From the NCBI GenBank assembly GCA_964429655.1, contig CAYSCZ010000002.1, forward strand, positions 79,598-143,597: DNA of 64,000 bases, written 5' to 3'. Of this stretch, positions 35,223 to 42,509 are shown piece by piece (position 1 is the first letter of the stretch; each line of letters starts with the position of its first letter). The position numbers were made by a program, and so were the translations under genes. This DNA comes from CAYSCZ01 sp964429655 (lineage in GTDB: Bacteria > Bacteroidota > Bacteroidia > Cytophagales > Cyclobacteriaceae). Under the pieces are notes generated by a model. That model saw only the letters and a program-made list of their open reading frames with translations. It was not told the DNA's origin and did not search any database.

Positions 35223-35560
35223 CAATTCAGGTCAGCTGGGGTTATAACAGAATCTCGAATGGTTTTTACCAGGCCGAAGGGGGGCTTTTTCATCTCTAAC
35301 CGGTTTCTTATGAGATCTTTTATTTCTTTTTCTAATTTCAAATGTTCAAAACAAAGCATGCATTTTTCAAGATTATTCCGCATAAACTTCTCTTGATCAG
35401 GGGTGGCCTCATCATCCAGCATCAGCTCCAGTACCTCAAAGCATTTATTATAATCCGCACAGTTAGTATCAGGATTATTTTTTCTACCTCTCTTAAATAA
35501 AGATCTGACCATAAAAAAAATTTTTGAATTAAAACTAACCATATCCCATATTTTTCGCAT
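35222..35560 (-). CDS. Anti-sigma-like zinc-finger protein
   Basis: A small, probably cytosolic protein of at most 112 residues lying directly after an ECF sigma gene, which suggests an anti-sigma factor. The middle carries LELMLDDEATPDQEKFMRNN followed by CMLC, the layout of a ZAS domain, but the His of HxxxCxxC is Asn here. An additional Cys pair (CADYNKC) precedes it. No membrane segment. The start is uncertain: ATG at 35560, at 35542 (overlapping the sigma stop) or at 35512 (MVRSLFKRG). Function is inferred from position. Confidence 0.75.
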   Translation of the reverse strand: MRKIWDMVSFNSKIFFMVRSLFKRGRKNNPDTNCADYNKCFEVLELMLDDEATPDQEKFMRNNLEKCMLCFEHLKLEKEIKDLIRNRLEMKKPPFGLVKTIRDSVITPADLN

Positions 35561-36116
35561 AAGATTTCAAACGTTCTTTTAATAAATTCCTGGCCCTATG
35601 AAGGCGGGATCGTACTGTTCCAATGGGTATATCCAAAATTTTGGCCATCTCTTCATAAGTAAAACCTTCCAAATCACACAATATAATGACTGTCCTAAAG
35701 TCCAATGCAAGAGAATTCAAAGCATTAGTGACTTCATCACCGATCATGTCTTTTACCGACTCAACCCTTAAGTCAGGGGTGATGGCCTTATTGACTTCAT
35801 CTGAATTGTAATAATTTTCAACTTCCTGGTAATCAACTTTTCCCGGTTCCTTACTCTTCTTCCTAAACTCATTAATGAAGCTGTTCTTCAATATTCGAAA
35901 CAGCCAGGCTTTGGCGTTCGTTCCCCTATGGAAAGAATTGATAAACCGATAAGCTTTTAGGTACGTTTCCTGAACCAGATCCTTGGCATCGTCTTCGTCA
36001 AAGGTTAGTCTGTAGGCAAAATTATACATGGAATCGACATGAGGAATAAACTCATTGTCAAAGATATCAACCTTATCTTTGTTAGAATAGTCCTTTTTGA
36101 TATTGTCCTTTTGCAA
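35535..36116 (-). CDS. RNA polymerase ECF sigma factor
   Basis: A sigma-70 family factor of the ECF group, 193 residues. Region 2 spans about residues 25-95 (YNFAYRLTFDEDDAKDLVQE, then AWLFRILKNSFINEFRK) and region 4 about 130-185 (FRTVIILCDLEGFTYEEMAK, then GTVRSRLHRARNLLKERL). There is no extra-domain tail. The only start available is a TTG at 36116, since the frame upstream contains no ATG before a stop. It overlaps the anti-sigma-like gene and is divergent from a glycosyltransferase gene. Its regulon is not visible. Confidence 0.93.
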   Translation of the reverse strand: MQKDNIKKDYSNKDKVDIFDNEFIPHVDSMYNFAYRLTFDEDDAKDLVQETYLKAYRFINSFHRGTNAKAWLFRILKNSFINEFRKKSKEPGKVDYQEVENYYNSDEVNKAITPDLRVESVKDMIGDEVTNALNSLALDFRTVIILCDLEGFTYEEMAKILDIPIGTVRSRLHRARNLLKERLKSYAKNMGYG

Positions 36117-36138
36117 ATGACCTAGCTTATATTTTTGG

Positions 36139-36169
36139 TTGTCTACGATTATTTGTTAACGTAAGTTTG
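36139..36169 (+). promoter_or_regulatory. Promoter of the glycosyltransferase cluster
   Basis: TTG (36139-36141), 20 bases, then TAAGTTTG (36162-36169), a full match. The next ATG, at 36182, is 12 bases past the box, so the untranslated leader would be only a few bases. The box rules out an in-frame TTG at 36167 as the start. Confidence 0.7.
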
Positions 36170-36181
36170 TCGGCTACTAGC

Positions 36182-37300
36182 ATGACCACCGATCAATCAT
36201 ATTTTGTTTTGGAATTATGCACATCCCGTAATTTAGGAGGTCTAGAGCTTTATTTTTTTGATTGTTGCAAAAATTTGCCCGATTATGGTCTAAAGACTTT
36301 AAATCTGATTACATCGGAAAGTAAATTAGAACGAAACTTTTTAACCGAAGGATTAAGTTTTATATTATTAAACAATAACCAACCGAAAGTTCCTATAATA
36401 GCTGCCGCACATTTATCCAGAGTAGTCAAAAGATACAATATCAAGATCATACATGTCCACCATAAGCGTGATCTGTTTATGGTAGCACTAACGAAAATTT
36501 TTCACCCAAAAATAAAGATCATCCATACCAGGCAAATGCTGATCACTAAGCCAAAAAAAGGATTATACCATTCATTTATCTACAGGTCAATTGATAAAAT
36601 GATTGCCATAACAGAAGAATTAAAAGATAGGATTTTAAAATATGTAAATATCCCTCTAGAAAAGGTTTGTACATTATATTATGGTGTAAAAGAGCCAAAT
36701 ATAAATCCGGGATCATGTAATTCATTTTTCAAGAAATTTGGTAAGGCAGCATTTAATATTGCATTAATCGGAAGAATAGATCGAAAAAAAGACCAACATG
36801 TATTAATCAAAGCCACTGCTATTTTGAAAGAAAAGGGCATTGATGTAATGTCTTATCTAGTTGGTGGTTCCACAGATGATGATTATAAAATAAAATTGGA
36901 AGCATTAATTAATGATCTAAACCTGGTTGAACAAGTGATTATGACCGACTTCCAAAATGAACCACAGCGGTTTATGAACTGCTTTGATGTGGTGGTACTA
37001 ACAACTGCTCATGAAACTTTTGGCCTTGTGCTAGCGGAAGCTATGAGGGCTCAAACTGCTGTTATTGGTGCAAATAATGGCGGTGTACTTGAAATTATTG
37101 AAAATGAAAGTAGCGGTTTGTTATTTGAAGCAGGGGATGAAAAAGACCTTGCACGTATGCTTTTAAGATTATATGAAAACCGGGAATTAAAAGAGAACCT
37201 CGCAAAAGCTGGTAAACTTCGTGCTGATAAGTTATTCAACCAGGAAAACCACTTTCTTGCACTCTTTGAAATTATTAAAACGTCTTTAAATAATGAGTAG
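36182..37300 (+). CDS. Glycosyltransferase family 4 protein
   Basis: A GT-B fold retaining glycosyltransferase of family 4, 372 residues from the ATG at 36182. The N-terminal half has the acceptor-side Rossmann fold (NLGGLELYFFDCC near residue 15); the C-terminal half has ALIGRIDRKKDQHVLIKATA and the EX7E motif ETFGLVLAEAMRAQ that binds the nucleotide-sugar. Likely acts at the cytoplasmic face of the inner membrane in lipopolysaccharide or glycan synthesis; sugar unknown. It overlaps the next gene by eight bases. Confidence 0.9.
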   Translation: MTTDQSYFVLELCTSRNLGGLELYFFDCCKNLPDYGLKTLNLITSESKLERNFLTEGLSFILLNNNQPKVPIIAAAHLSRVVKRYNIKIIHVHHKRDLFMVALTKIFHPKIKIIHTRQMLITKPKKGLYHSFIYRSIDKMIAITEELKDRILKYVNIPLEKVCTLYYGVKEPNINPGSCNSFFKKFGKAAFNIALIGRIDRKKDQHVLIKATAILKEKGIDVMSYLVGGSTDDDYKIKLEALINDLNLVEQVIMTDFQNEPQRFMNCFDVVVLTTAHETFGLVLAEAMRAQTAVIGANNGGVLEIIENESSGLLFEAGDEKDLARMLLRLYENRELKENLAKAGKLRADKLFNQENHFLALFEIIKTSLNNE

Positions 37301-38072
37301 TGTGACAGCGATCATCATTACTTTTAATGAAGAACATAACATTGAAAGATGTATAAGGTCCTTGCAAGGATTTGCGGATGAGATCATAGTGATCGATTCC
37401 TATTCAACTGACCAAACCGAAGAAATATGTAAAAAACATAAGGTAACATTCATACAAAATAAATGGCCGGGTATAAATGCTCAGAGAAATTTTTCACTGA
37501 AATTTGCCTCTCATGAGTATATCCTTTCAATTGATGCTGATGAAGCTTTATCCGTTGAACTAAGATCAAATCTAATTATCAAAAAAGAAGAAGCATTCAA
37601 TTATGATGGTTACATCTTCAACAGACTAACCAACTATTGCGGAAAATGGATAAAGCACTGTGGATGGTATCCAGATAAAAAATTAAGATTGTTTAAAAAA
37701 GGTTTAGGAAAATACACAGGCACAGACCCACATGATGAGATTGTTCTGCAAAAGGGCTCCAGTATCCAGGAAGTAAAGCTTGATATCTTGCACTATTCCT
37801 TTAACAGTCTTAATCACCACCTTAAAAAAATAGAATTCTTTTCAGAAGTAGGTGCACAGGAAGCTTTCAGGAGAGGGAAATCATCTTCGACACTAAAAGT
37901 CATTCTAAGCTCAACTTTTACCTTCTTAAAGAAGTATTTTTTACAATTGGGTTTCTTAGATGGTTATTACGGGTTTATTATATCTGTTAACTCTACCTAT
38001 GCAGCTTTTCTAAAATATGCTAAGCTCAAATTTTTAAATGAACGACGAAAGAATTCTATTAAGCCGTACTGA
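37293..38072 (+). CDS. Glycosyltransferase family 2 protein (WaaE/KdtX-like)
   Basis: 259 residues. A GT-A fold family 2 enzyme: VTAIIITFNEEHNIERCIRS at the start, the nucleotide-binding DSYSTDQT, and the metal-binding SIDADEAL. The later part (YCGKWIKHCGWYPDKKLRLF) resembles WaaE/KdtX enzymes of lipopolysaccharide core synthesis. No multi-pass membrane region; one hydrophobic patch near the C-terminus. Overlaps both neighbours (eight bases and 35 bases). Confidence 0.9.
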   Translation: MSSVTAIIITFNEEHNIERCIRSLQGFADEIIVIDSYSTDQTEEICKKHKVTFIQNKWPGINAQRNFSLKFASHEYILSIDADEALSVELRSNLIIKKEEAFNYDGYIFNRLTNYCGKWIKHCGWYPDKKLRLFKKGLGKYTGTDPHDEIVLQKGSSIQEVKLDILHYSFNSLNHHLKKIEFFSEVGAQEAFRRGKSSSTLKVILSSTFTFLKKYFLQLGFLDGYYGFIISVNSTYAAFLKYAKLKFLNERRKNSIKPY

Positions 38073-38991
38073 CAACCTTGGAGATGTAATACTTACCCTT
38101 CCAATGGCAGGCGTAATCAAGAACCATTTCCCTGATTGCAGTATTTACTTTTTAGGAAAAAACTACACCGAGTCAATTGTTAAGCGATCAGTCAATATTG
38201 ATAACTTCATCAATATTGAAAGACTAGATGAAAATAGCTTGCAGGATATTGATTGTTTGATACATGTTTTACCTGTCAAAAAAATCGCCCGCTTGGGAAA
38301 AAAACAAAAAATTCCAATGCGGATAGGTACCAGCCACAGGATGTATCACTGGTGGACCTGTAATAAATTAGTAAACCTGGCCCGTAAAAAAAGTGATCTT
38401 CATGAATCTCAGTTAAACCTTAAATTATTAAAACCACTGAAGATCCATCCGGATATCGACTTGTATGAAATGCATCACTTCTTAGGATGGCAAAATAGCA
38501 GAAACAAATATCCCGAATTACTTTCGGATAACTTCAACCTTGTATTTCATCCAAAATCTAAAGGCAGTGCTAAAGAATGGCCACTTACTCAATATTACAA
38601 ACTAGCTCAACAGCTAGATAAACAGACCTTTAAAATTTTTATAACAGGAACAACTATGGAAGGAGAATTAATTCGTAAAAATTGTCCCGAGCTTATTGAT
38701 TTAGAACATGTTCAAGACCTTACGGGTAAATTTTCTCTTGATGAATTAGTTGATTTTATAGCTGCTTCATCCGGGTTATTAGCTGCCAGCACCGGGCCAT
38801 TACATATCGCTGCAGCAAGTGGAATTTATAATTTAGGTTTATACCCTGATAAAAAACCTATACATGCGGGACGGTGGGGACCAATTGGTAAAAAAAGCAC
38901 CATCTTAAGCGAGATAAAGGCAATCGGTTCTGATTTGAATATTCATGTGAATGCGGTTAATAAAATTATTGAAAATTGGATTGAAAGATGA
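38038..38991 (+). CDS. Glycosyltransferase family 9 (heptosyltransferase-like)
   Basis: 317 residues, GT-B fold of family 9, which in other bacteria transfers heptose to lipid A core. Motifs: ILLSRTDNLGDVILTLPMAG at the start, LVFHPKSKGSAKEWPLTQYY in the middle and AASTGPLHIAAASG near residue 250, where the donor binds. The first 35 bases overlap the preceding gene; the start MNDERILLSR fits the family well. Its exact donor is not known in Bacteroidota. Confidence 0.92.
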   Translation: MNDERILLSRTDNLGDVILTLPMAGVIKNHFPDCSIYFLGKNYTESIVKRSVNIDNFINIERLDENSLQDIDCLIHVLPVKKIARLGKKQKIPMRIGTSHRMYHWWTCNKLVNLARKKSDLHESQLNLKLLKPLKIHPDIDLYEMHHFLGWQNSRNKYPELLSDNFNLVFHPKSKGSAKEWPLTQYYKLAQQLDKQTFKIFITGTTMEGELIRKNCPELIDLEHVQDLTGKFSLDELVDFIAASSGLLAASTGPLHIAAASGIYNLGLYPDKKPIHAGRWGPIGKKSTILSEIKAIGSDLNIHVNAVNKIIENWIER

Positions 38992-39881
38992 TATTTAAAA
39001 AAATATATCCAAAAAAATTGCCTTTAAGCAAATATGAGTATCCAATTACTGAAAATGGTGATATCGATGAAGGACTGACAGAATACATTTTTACCATAAT
39101 CCCTGCTAAGAAAAAATTTTGTATTGAGTTTGGAGCTAAATCTTTCGAATTTCTCCATAGCAGGAGCTTGATCCTGAATCATGACTTTCAAGCGTTACTC
39201 ATCGAAGCGGACCCGGATGGTATTAAAAATCTAAGAGAAAAATTATCTGGCTATGATAAAGTTGCTATAATAGAAGATTTTGTTGACAGAGATAATATTG
39301 AGCAGATTTTTAAGAATAATGCGGTACCACAAAATCCGGATCTTCTAATAATCGATATCGATGGAAACGATTATCACCTTTGGGAAGCAATTAAACAATA
39401 TCATCCAACTTTTGTGGTAATCGAATACAACCCAAGCTATCCACCTAAACAAAAATTTACGATCAATTATAAATCAAATTTTGTTTGGAAAGGTGATGAT
39501 TATTATGGGGCTTCAATTCAATCGCTGGTTGACTTAGCCAACCGCAAAGGCTATGAGCTGCTTCATGTAAAAATGGGGGGCGATAGTTTATATTTTGTGA
39601 AACATGATGAATTCAAAAAATTTGGGATAGACTGTAATGATGTTAACTACATGTACCAACCCCCTCAGTATGGGAAGTTTGGAAGGGCTGCAAACGGGAA
39701 GGGACATCCGGCATCAAAATTAAATACAAGCTTTTTAGAGCGGATAGGCTATATTATTAATTATTACCTGATGGCTATTCCGAGAAAATTTGTAAAAAGA
39801 AAAATGAGAAAAGAAATTCAGCAGAATAAATCTATGGCGGAAAAAAATAAAAGGGACAATAAAATTGCCCCTTCTACATGA
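38988..39881 (+). CDS. FkbM-like SAM methyltransferase-fold protein
   Basis: 297 residues. Best matched, from memory, to FkbM-type methyltransferases: a Rossmann core with FCIEFGAKSFEFLHS (motif I position, near residue 45), a motif II-like ALLIEADPDG, and PDLLIIDIDGNDYHLWEAIK followed by VVIEYNPSYPP. Motif I lacks the usual GxNxG, so activity is uncertain. The last 60 residues are basic and probably not part of the core. It overlaps the GT9 gene by four bases (ATGA), so it likely modifies the glycan that the three transferases build; the 3' end contains the ahcY terminator. Confidence 0.75.
   Translation: MIFKKIYPKKLPLSKYEYPITENGDIDEGLTEYIFTIIPAKKKFCIEFGAKSFEFLHSRSLILNHDFQALLIEADPDGIKNLREKLSGYDKVAIIEDFVDRDNIEQIFKNNAVPQNPDLLIIDIDGNDYHLWEAIKQYHPTFVVIEYNPSYPPKQKFTINYKSNFVWKGDDYYGASIQSLVDLANRKGYELLHVKMGGDSLYFVKHDEFKKFGIDCNDVNYMYQPPQYGKFGRAANGKGHPASKLNTSFLERIGYIINYYLMAIPRKFVKRKMRKEIQQNKSMAEKNKRDNKIAPST
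39840..39872 (-). terminator. Terminator after ahcY
   Basis: On the minus strand, 12 bases past the ahcY stop, an imperfect stem (AAGGG.CAA / TTG.CCCTT, one mismatch, five-base loop, 39850-39872) is followed by a T-rich run. It lies inside the 3' end of the convergent FkbM-like gene. Confidence 0.7.
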
Positions 39882-39884
39882 AAA

Positions 39885-41189
39885 TTAATATCTATAGTAT
39901 TCAGGTTTATATGGGCCTTCAACTTTCACGCCTATATAATTAGCCTGATCTTCAGATAAGGTATCTAATTCAACCCCAATTTTCTTCAAGTGGAAATAAG
40001 CCACCTTTTCATCAAGCGCTTTAGGAAGGGTATAAACCGCATTCTCATATTTATCACTGTTGTGCCATAGCTCTATCTGCGCGAGTACCTGGTTCGTAAA
40101 AGAGTTTGACATTACAAATGAAGGGTGTCCGGTCGCGCATCCAAGGTTTACCAGTCTACCTTCAGCTAAAACTATGATGTCTTTACCATCAACATTGTAT
40201 AAATCAACCTGAGGTTTTATCTCAACTTTTGATTCTCCATAGTTTTCATTTAACCATGCCATATCGATCTCATTATCGAAATGGCCGATGTTACAAACGA
40301 TGGTTTTGTCTTTCATACTTTTGAAGTAGTCACCATTAATAATGTCCTTATTCCCTGTTGCTGTAACAACAATGTCCGCTCTTTTTACAGCGTCCGTCAT
40401 CTTCTTTACCTCAAAACCGTCCATTGCAGCCTGCAGTGCACAAATCGGATCAATCTCTGTGACAATCACTCTTACTCCGGCACCTCTCAATGAAGCTGCT
40501 GAACCTTTACCAACATCACCATAGCCAGCAACAACAGCTACTTTTCCCGCCAACATAATATCTGTCGCCCTTCTAATGGCATCTACCAGCGACTCTTTAC
40601 ACCCATATTTATTGTCAAATTTAGATTTGGTCACTGAGTCGTTCACATTAATTGCAGGCAAAGGAAGAACGCCATTCCTGGATCTTTCATACAATCTATG
40701 AACACCAGTAGTAGTTTCCTCAGATACTCCTTTTATATCTTTTACTAACTCGGGATATCTGTCTAACACCATATTTGTTAGATCTCCGCCATCATCAAGA
40801 ATCATGTTTAAAGGTTTTCCATCCTTGAAAGCAAAAAGGGTCTGCTCTATACACCAGTCAAATTCTTCCTCGTTCATTCCTTTCCAGGCGAATACAGGAA
40901 TACCAGTATTGGCAATTGCAGCAGCTGCATGATCCTGAGTAGAGAAAATATTACAAGACGACCAACTAACTTCAGCGCCCAGTTCAGTCAGTGTCTCTAT
41001 CAATACAGCGGTTTGGATGGTCATATGAAGACAGCCGGCAATGCGGGCACCTTTCAGTGGTTGCTGGTCCCTATACTCCTCTCGCAATGACATTAAACCT
41101 GGCATTTCAGCCTCTGCTAATTCCATTTCTTTTCTACCCCAATCGGCAAGGGTGATGTCTTTTACTTTGTAAAGTTGTGTTTCTACCAT
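39885..41189 (-). CDS. ahcY: Adenosylhomocysteinase
   Basis: Splits S-adenosylhomocysteine to adenosine and homocysteine, using bound NAD, in the methyl cycle. 434 residues. Motifs: ARIAGCLHMTIQTAVLIETL near residue 50, NDSVTKSKFDNKYGCKESLV near residue 190, and the NAD loop VAGYGDVGKGSAASLRGAGV near residue 220. C-terminal KPEYYRY is the usual end. It has its own terminator and a -7-like promoter. Confidence 0.98.
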   Translation of the reverse strand: MVETQLYKVKDITLADWGRKEMELAEAEMPGLMSLREEYRDQQPLKGARIAGCLHMTIQTAVLIETLTELGAEVSWSSCNIFSTQDHAAAAIANTGIPVFAWKGMNEEEFDWCIEQTLFAFKDGKPLNMILDDGGDLTNMVLDRYPELVKDIKGVSEETTTGVHRLYERSRNGVLPLPAINVNDSVTKSKFDNKYGCKESLVDAIRRATDIMLAGKVAVVAGYGDVGKGSAASLRGAGVRVIVTEIDPICALQAAMDGFEVKKMTDAVKRADIVVTATGNKDIINGDYFKSMKDKTIVCNIGHFDNEIDMAWLNENYGESKVEIKPQVDLYNVDGKDIIVLAEGRLVNLGCATGHPSFVMSNSFTNQVLAQIELWHNSDKYENAVYTLPKALDEKVAYFHLKKIGVELDTLSEDQANYIGVKVEGPYKPEYYRY

Positions 41190-41226
41190 GTGAAATAGTT
41201 TTTAAATTTTAGTAGTTTATAAAAAG

Positions 41227-41234
41227 CAAAGTTA
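41227..41234 (-). promoter_or_regulatory. Possible -7 box before ahcY
   Basis: TAACTTTG on the minus strand, 38 bases before the ahcY ATG, matches TAnnTTTG. No TTG is found at the expected distance; one only eight bases upstream is too close. Confidence 0.45.
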
Positions 41235-41278
41235 TAAAAAATCAATTACCTTGTTTTTTATAGTTGATTAAGTGATGA

Positions 41279-42025
41279 TTATCCTCTAATAAATTCGATC
41301 TCTTTGATGTCGTATTTTTTTATCCCACCACTCCTTTCAACCAGCAGATTTCCAGTATCATCAACATCTACAATTGTGCCTTGGAATAAACCCTTTTTAT
41401 CTCGAAAAAGTAGACGTTCTTCGAAACCAAATAAATTATTCATGTAGCTCTGCTTTAATTGTTGTCTATCCTCAAAAAGAAGCTGGTAGTTAATTTCAAA
41501 TTGGTAAATAATCTGCTTTAACAAATCAAAAACATCATAGTCTTTTTTTGTGATCAATTTTAAGGAGGTGGCACCTTGAGCTGTAAAACTTGTCTGATTC
41601 ACGTTCAACCCAATTCCAACTATGGAAGATTCCACCAACGAATCATACAAGGTATTTTCGATTAAGATCCCCGCAATTTTATTTTTTTCAAATAGTAAAT
41701 CATTAGGCCACTTAATGAAAAATCCATTGCTGTTTGTAGTTTCTTTCACGGTTGTAAGGAGGCTTACAGACACATAATAATTAAGATAGTATTGATCAGG
41801 GATTTTTAATTGAGGGAACATTAGTAATGAAAATGTTAAATTTTTATAAGGTTCTGACTCCCAATGATTTCCTCGCTGACCTTTACCTTTCTTTTGGTTT
41901 TCCGTTACTACTACAGTGCCATGCTTACCTTTTTTTTCTTTTAACAGCGCATTAATAACATCGTTGGTTGAGTGACATTCTGTCAGCTTTATAACATTAT
42001 TTATATTAAATATGCTTTTTGGCAA
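41279..42025 (-). CDS. birA: Biotin--[acetyl-CoA-carboxylase] ligase
   Basis: Attaches biotin to carrier proteins such as the one at 32218. 248 residues, the short form with no DNA-binding domain, so it should not act as a repressor. Motifs: ECHSTNDVINALL near residue 17, the biotinoyl-AMP loop KGKGQRGNHWES near residue 46, and KWPNDLLFEKNKIAGILIE near residue 106. The only start available is a TTG at 42025, and the true start may differ by a few codons. Divergent from rsfS. Confidence 0.92.
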   Translation of the reverse strand: MPKSIFNINNVIKLTECHSTNDVINALLKEKKGKHGTVVVTENQKKGKGQRGNHWESEPYKNLTFSLLMFPQLKIPDQYYLNYYVSVSLLTTVKETTNSNGFFIKWPNDLLFEKNKIAGILIENTLYDSLVESSIVGIGLNVNQTSFTAQGATSLKLITKKDYDVFDLLKQIIYQFEINYQLLFEDRQQLKQSYMNNLFGFEERLLFRDKKGLFQGTIVDVDDTGNLLVERSGGIKKYDIKEIEFIRG

Positions 42026-42076
42026 AGTATTTATGAACTTTAATTATAATATTCTACGAACACCTAAAATTAGTTA

Positions 42077-42454
42077 ATGCAAAAAACTTCAGCAGTTAAT
42101 TTGCCCTCTTCAGAAATAAGCAATCAAATTGTTCAGGGAATGTTGGAAAAAAAAGGGACTAACGTAGTAGTGATGGATCTGAGAAAAATTCAAAATTCTA
42201 TAGCAGATTATTTTGTCTTATGTTCAGCCAATTCTGATACACAGGTCGATGCAATAGCAACCTCCATTGAAGAGTCGGTTTATAAATCGACTGAACAAGA
42301 GCCCTGGCGTATCGAAGGAAAACAAAACAAAGAATGGGTTTTAATTGATTATGTTGATGTGGTTGCTCATATTTTCATAAAAGAAAAAAGATATCACTAT
42401 GATCTCGAAGAACTATGGGGTGATGCATTAATTACTTTCGCAGAAGCAACCTAA
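42077..42454 (+). CDS. rsfS: Ribosome silencing factor RsfS
   Basis: Binds L14 and blocks joining of the subunits when nutrients are short. 125 residues, the DUF143 fold: KGTNVVVMDLRKIQNSIADY, then YFVLCSANSDTQVDAIATSI, then EPWRIEGKQNKEWVLIDYVD. Followed by ftsH after a 55-base gap with a -7-like box. Confidence 0.95.
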   Translation: MQKTSAVNLPSSEISNQIVQGMLEKKGTNVVVMDLRKIQNSIADYFVLCSANSDTQVDAIATSIEESVYKSTEQEPWRIEGKQNKEWVLIDYVDVVAHIFIKEKRYHYDLEELWGDALITFAEAT

Positions 42455-42462
42455 TAACTTTG
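42455..42462 (+). promoter_or_regulatory. Possible -7 box before ftsH
   Basis: TAACTTTG directly after the rsfS stop matches TAnnTTTG; no clear TTG at the right distance upstream. ftsH starts 47 bases on. Confidence 0.4.
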
Positions 42463-42509
42463 TGAAAATCACAGCGTTTATAAAAATTACTATTTAGAGA
42501 TATTGAGAG

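Noticed and set aside
36167..36181. TTG start for the family 4 glycosyltransferase
   Set aside because: The TTG is part of the -7 box TAAGTTTG; the ATG at 36182 is 12 bases further and fits.
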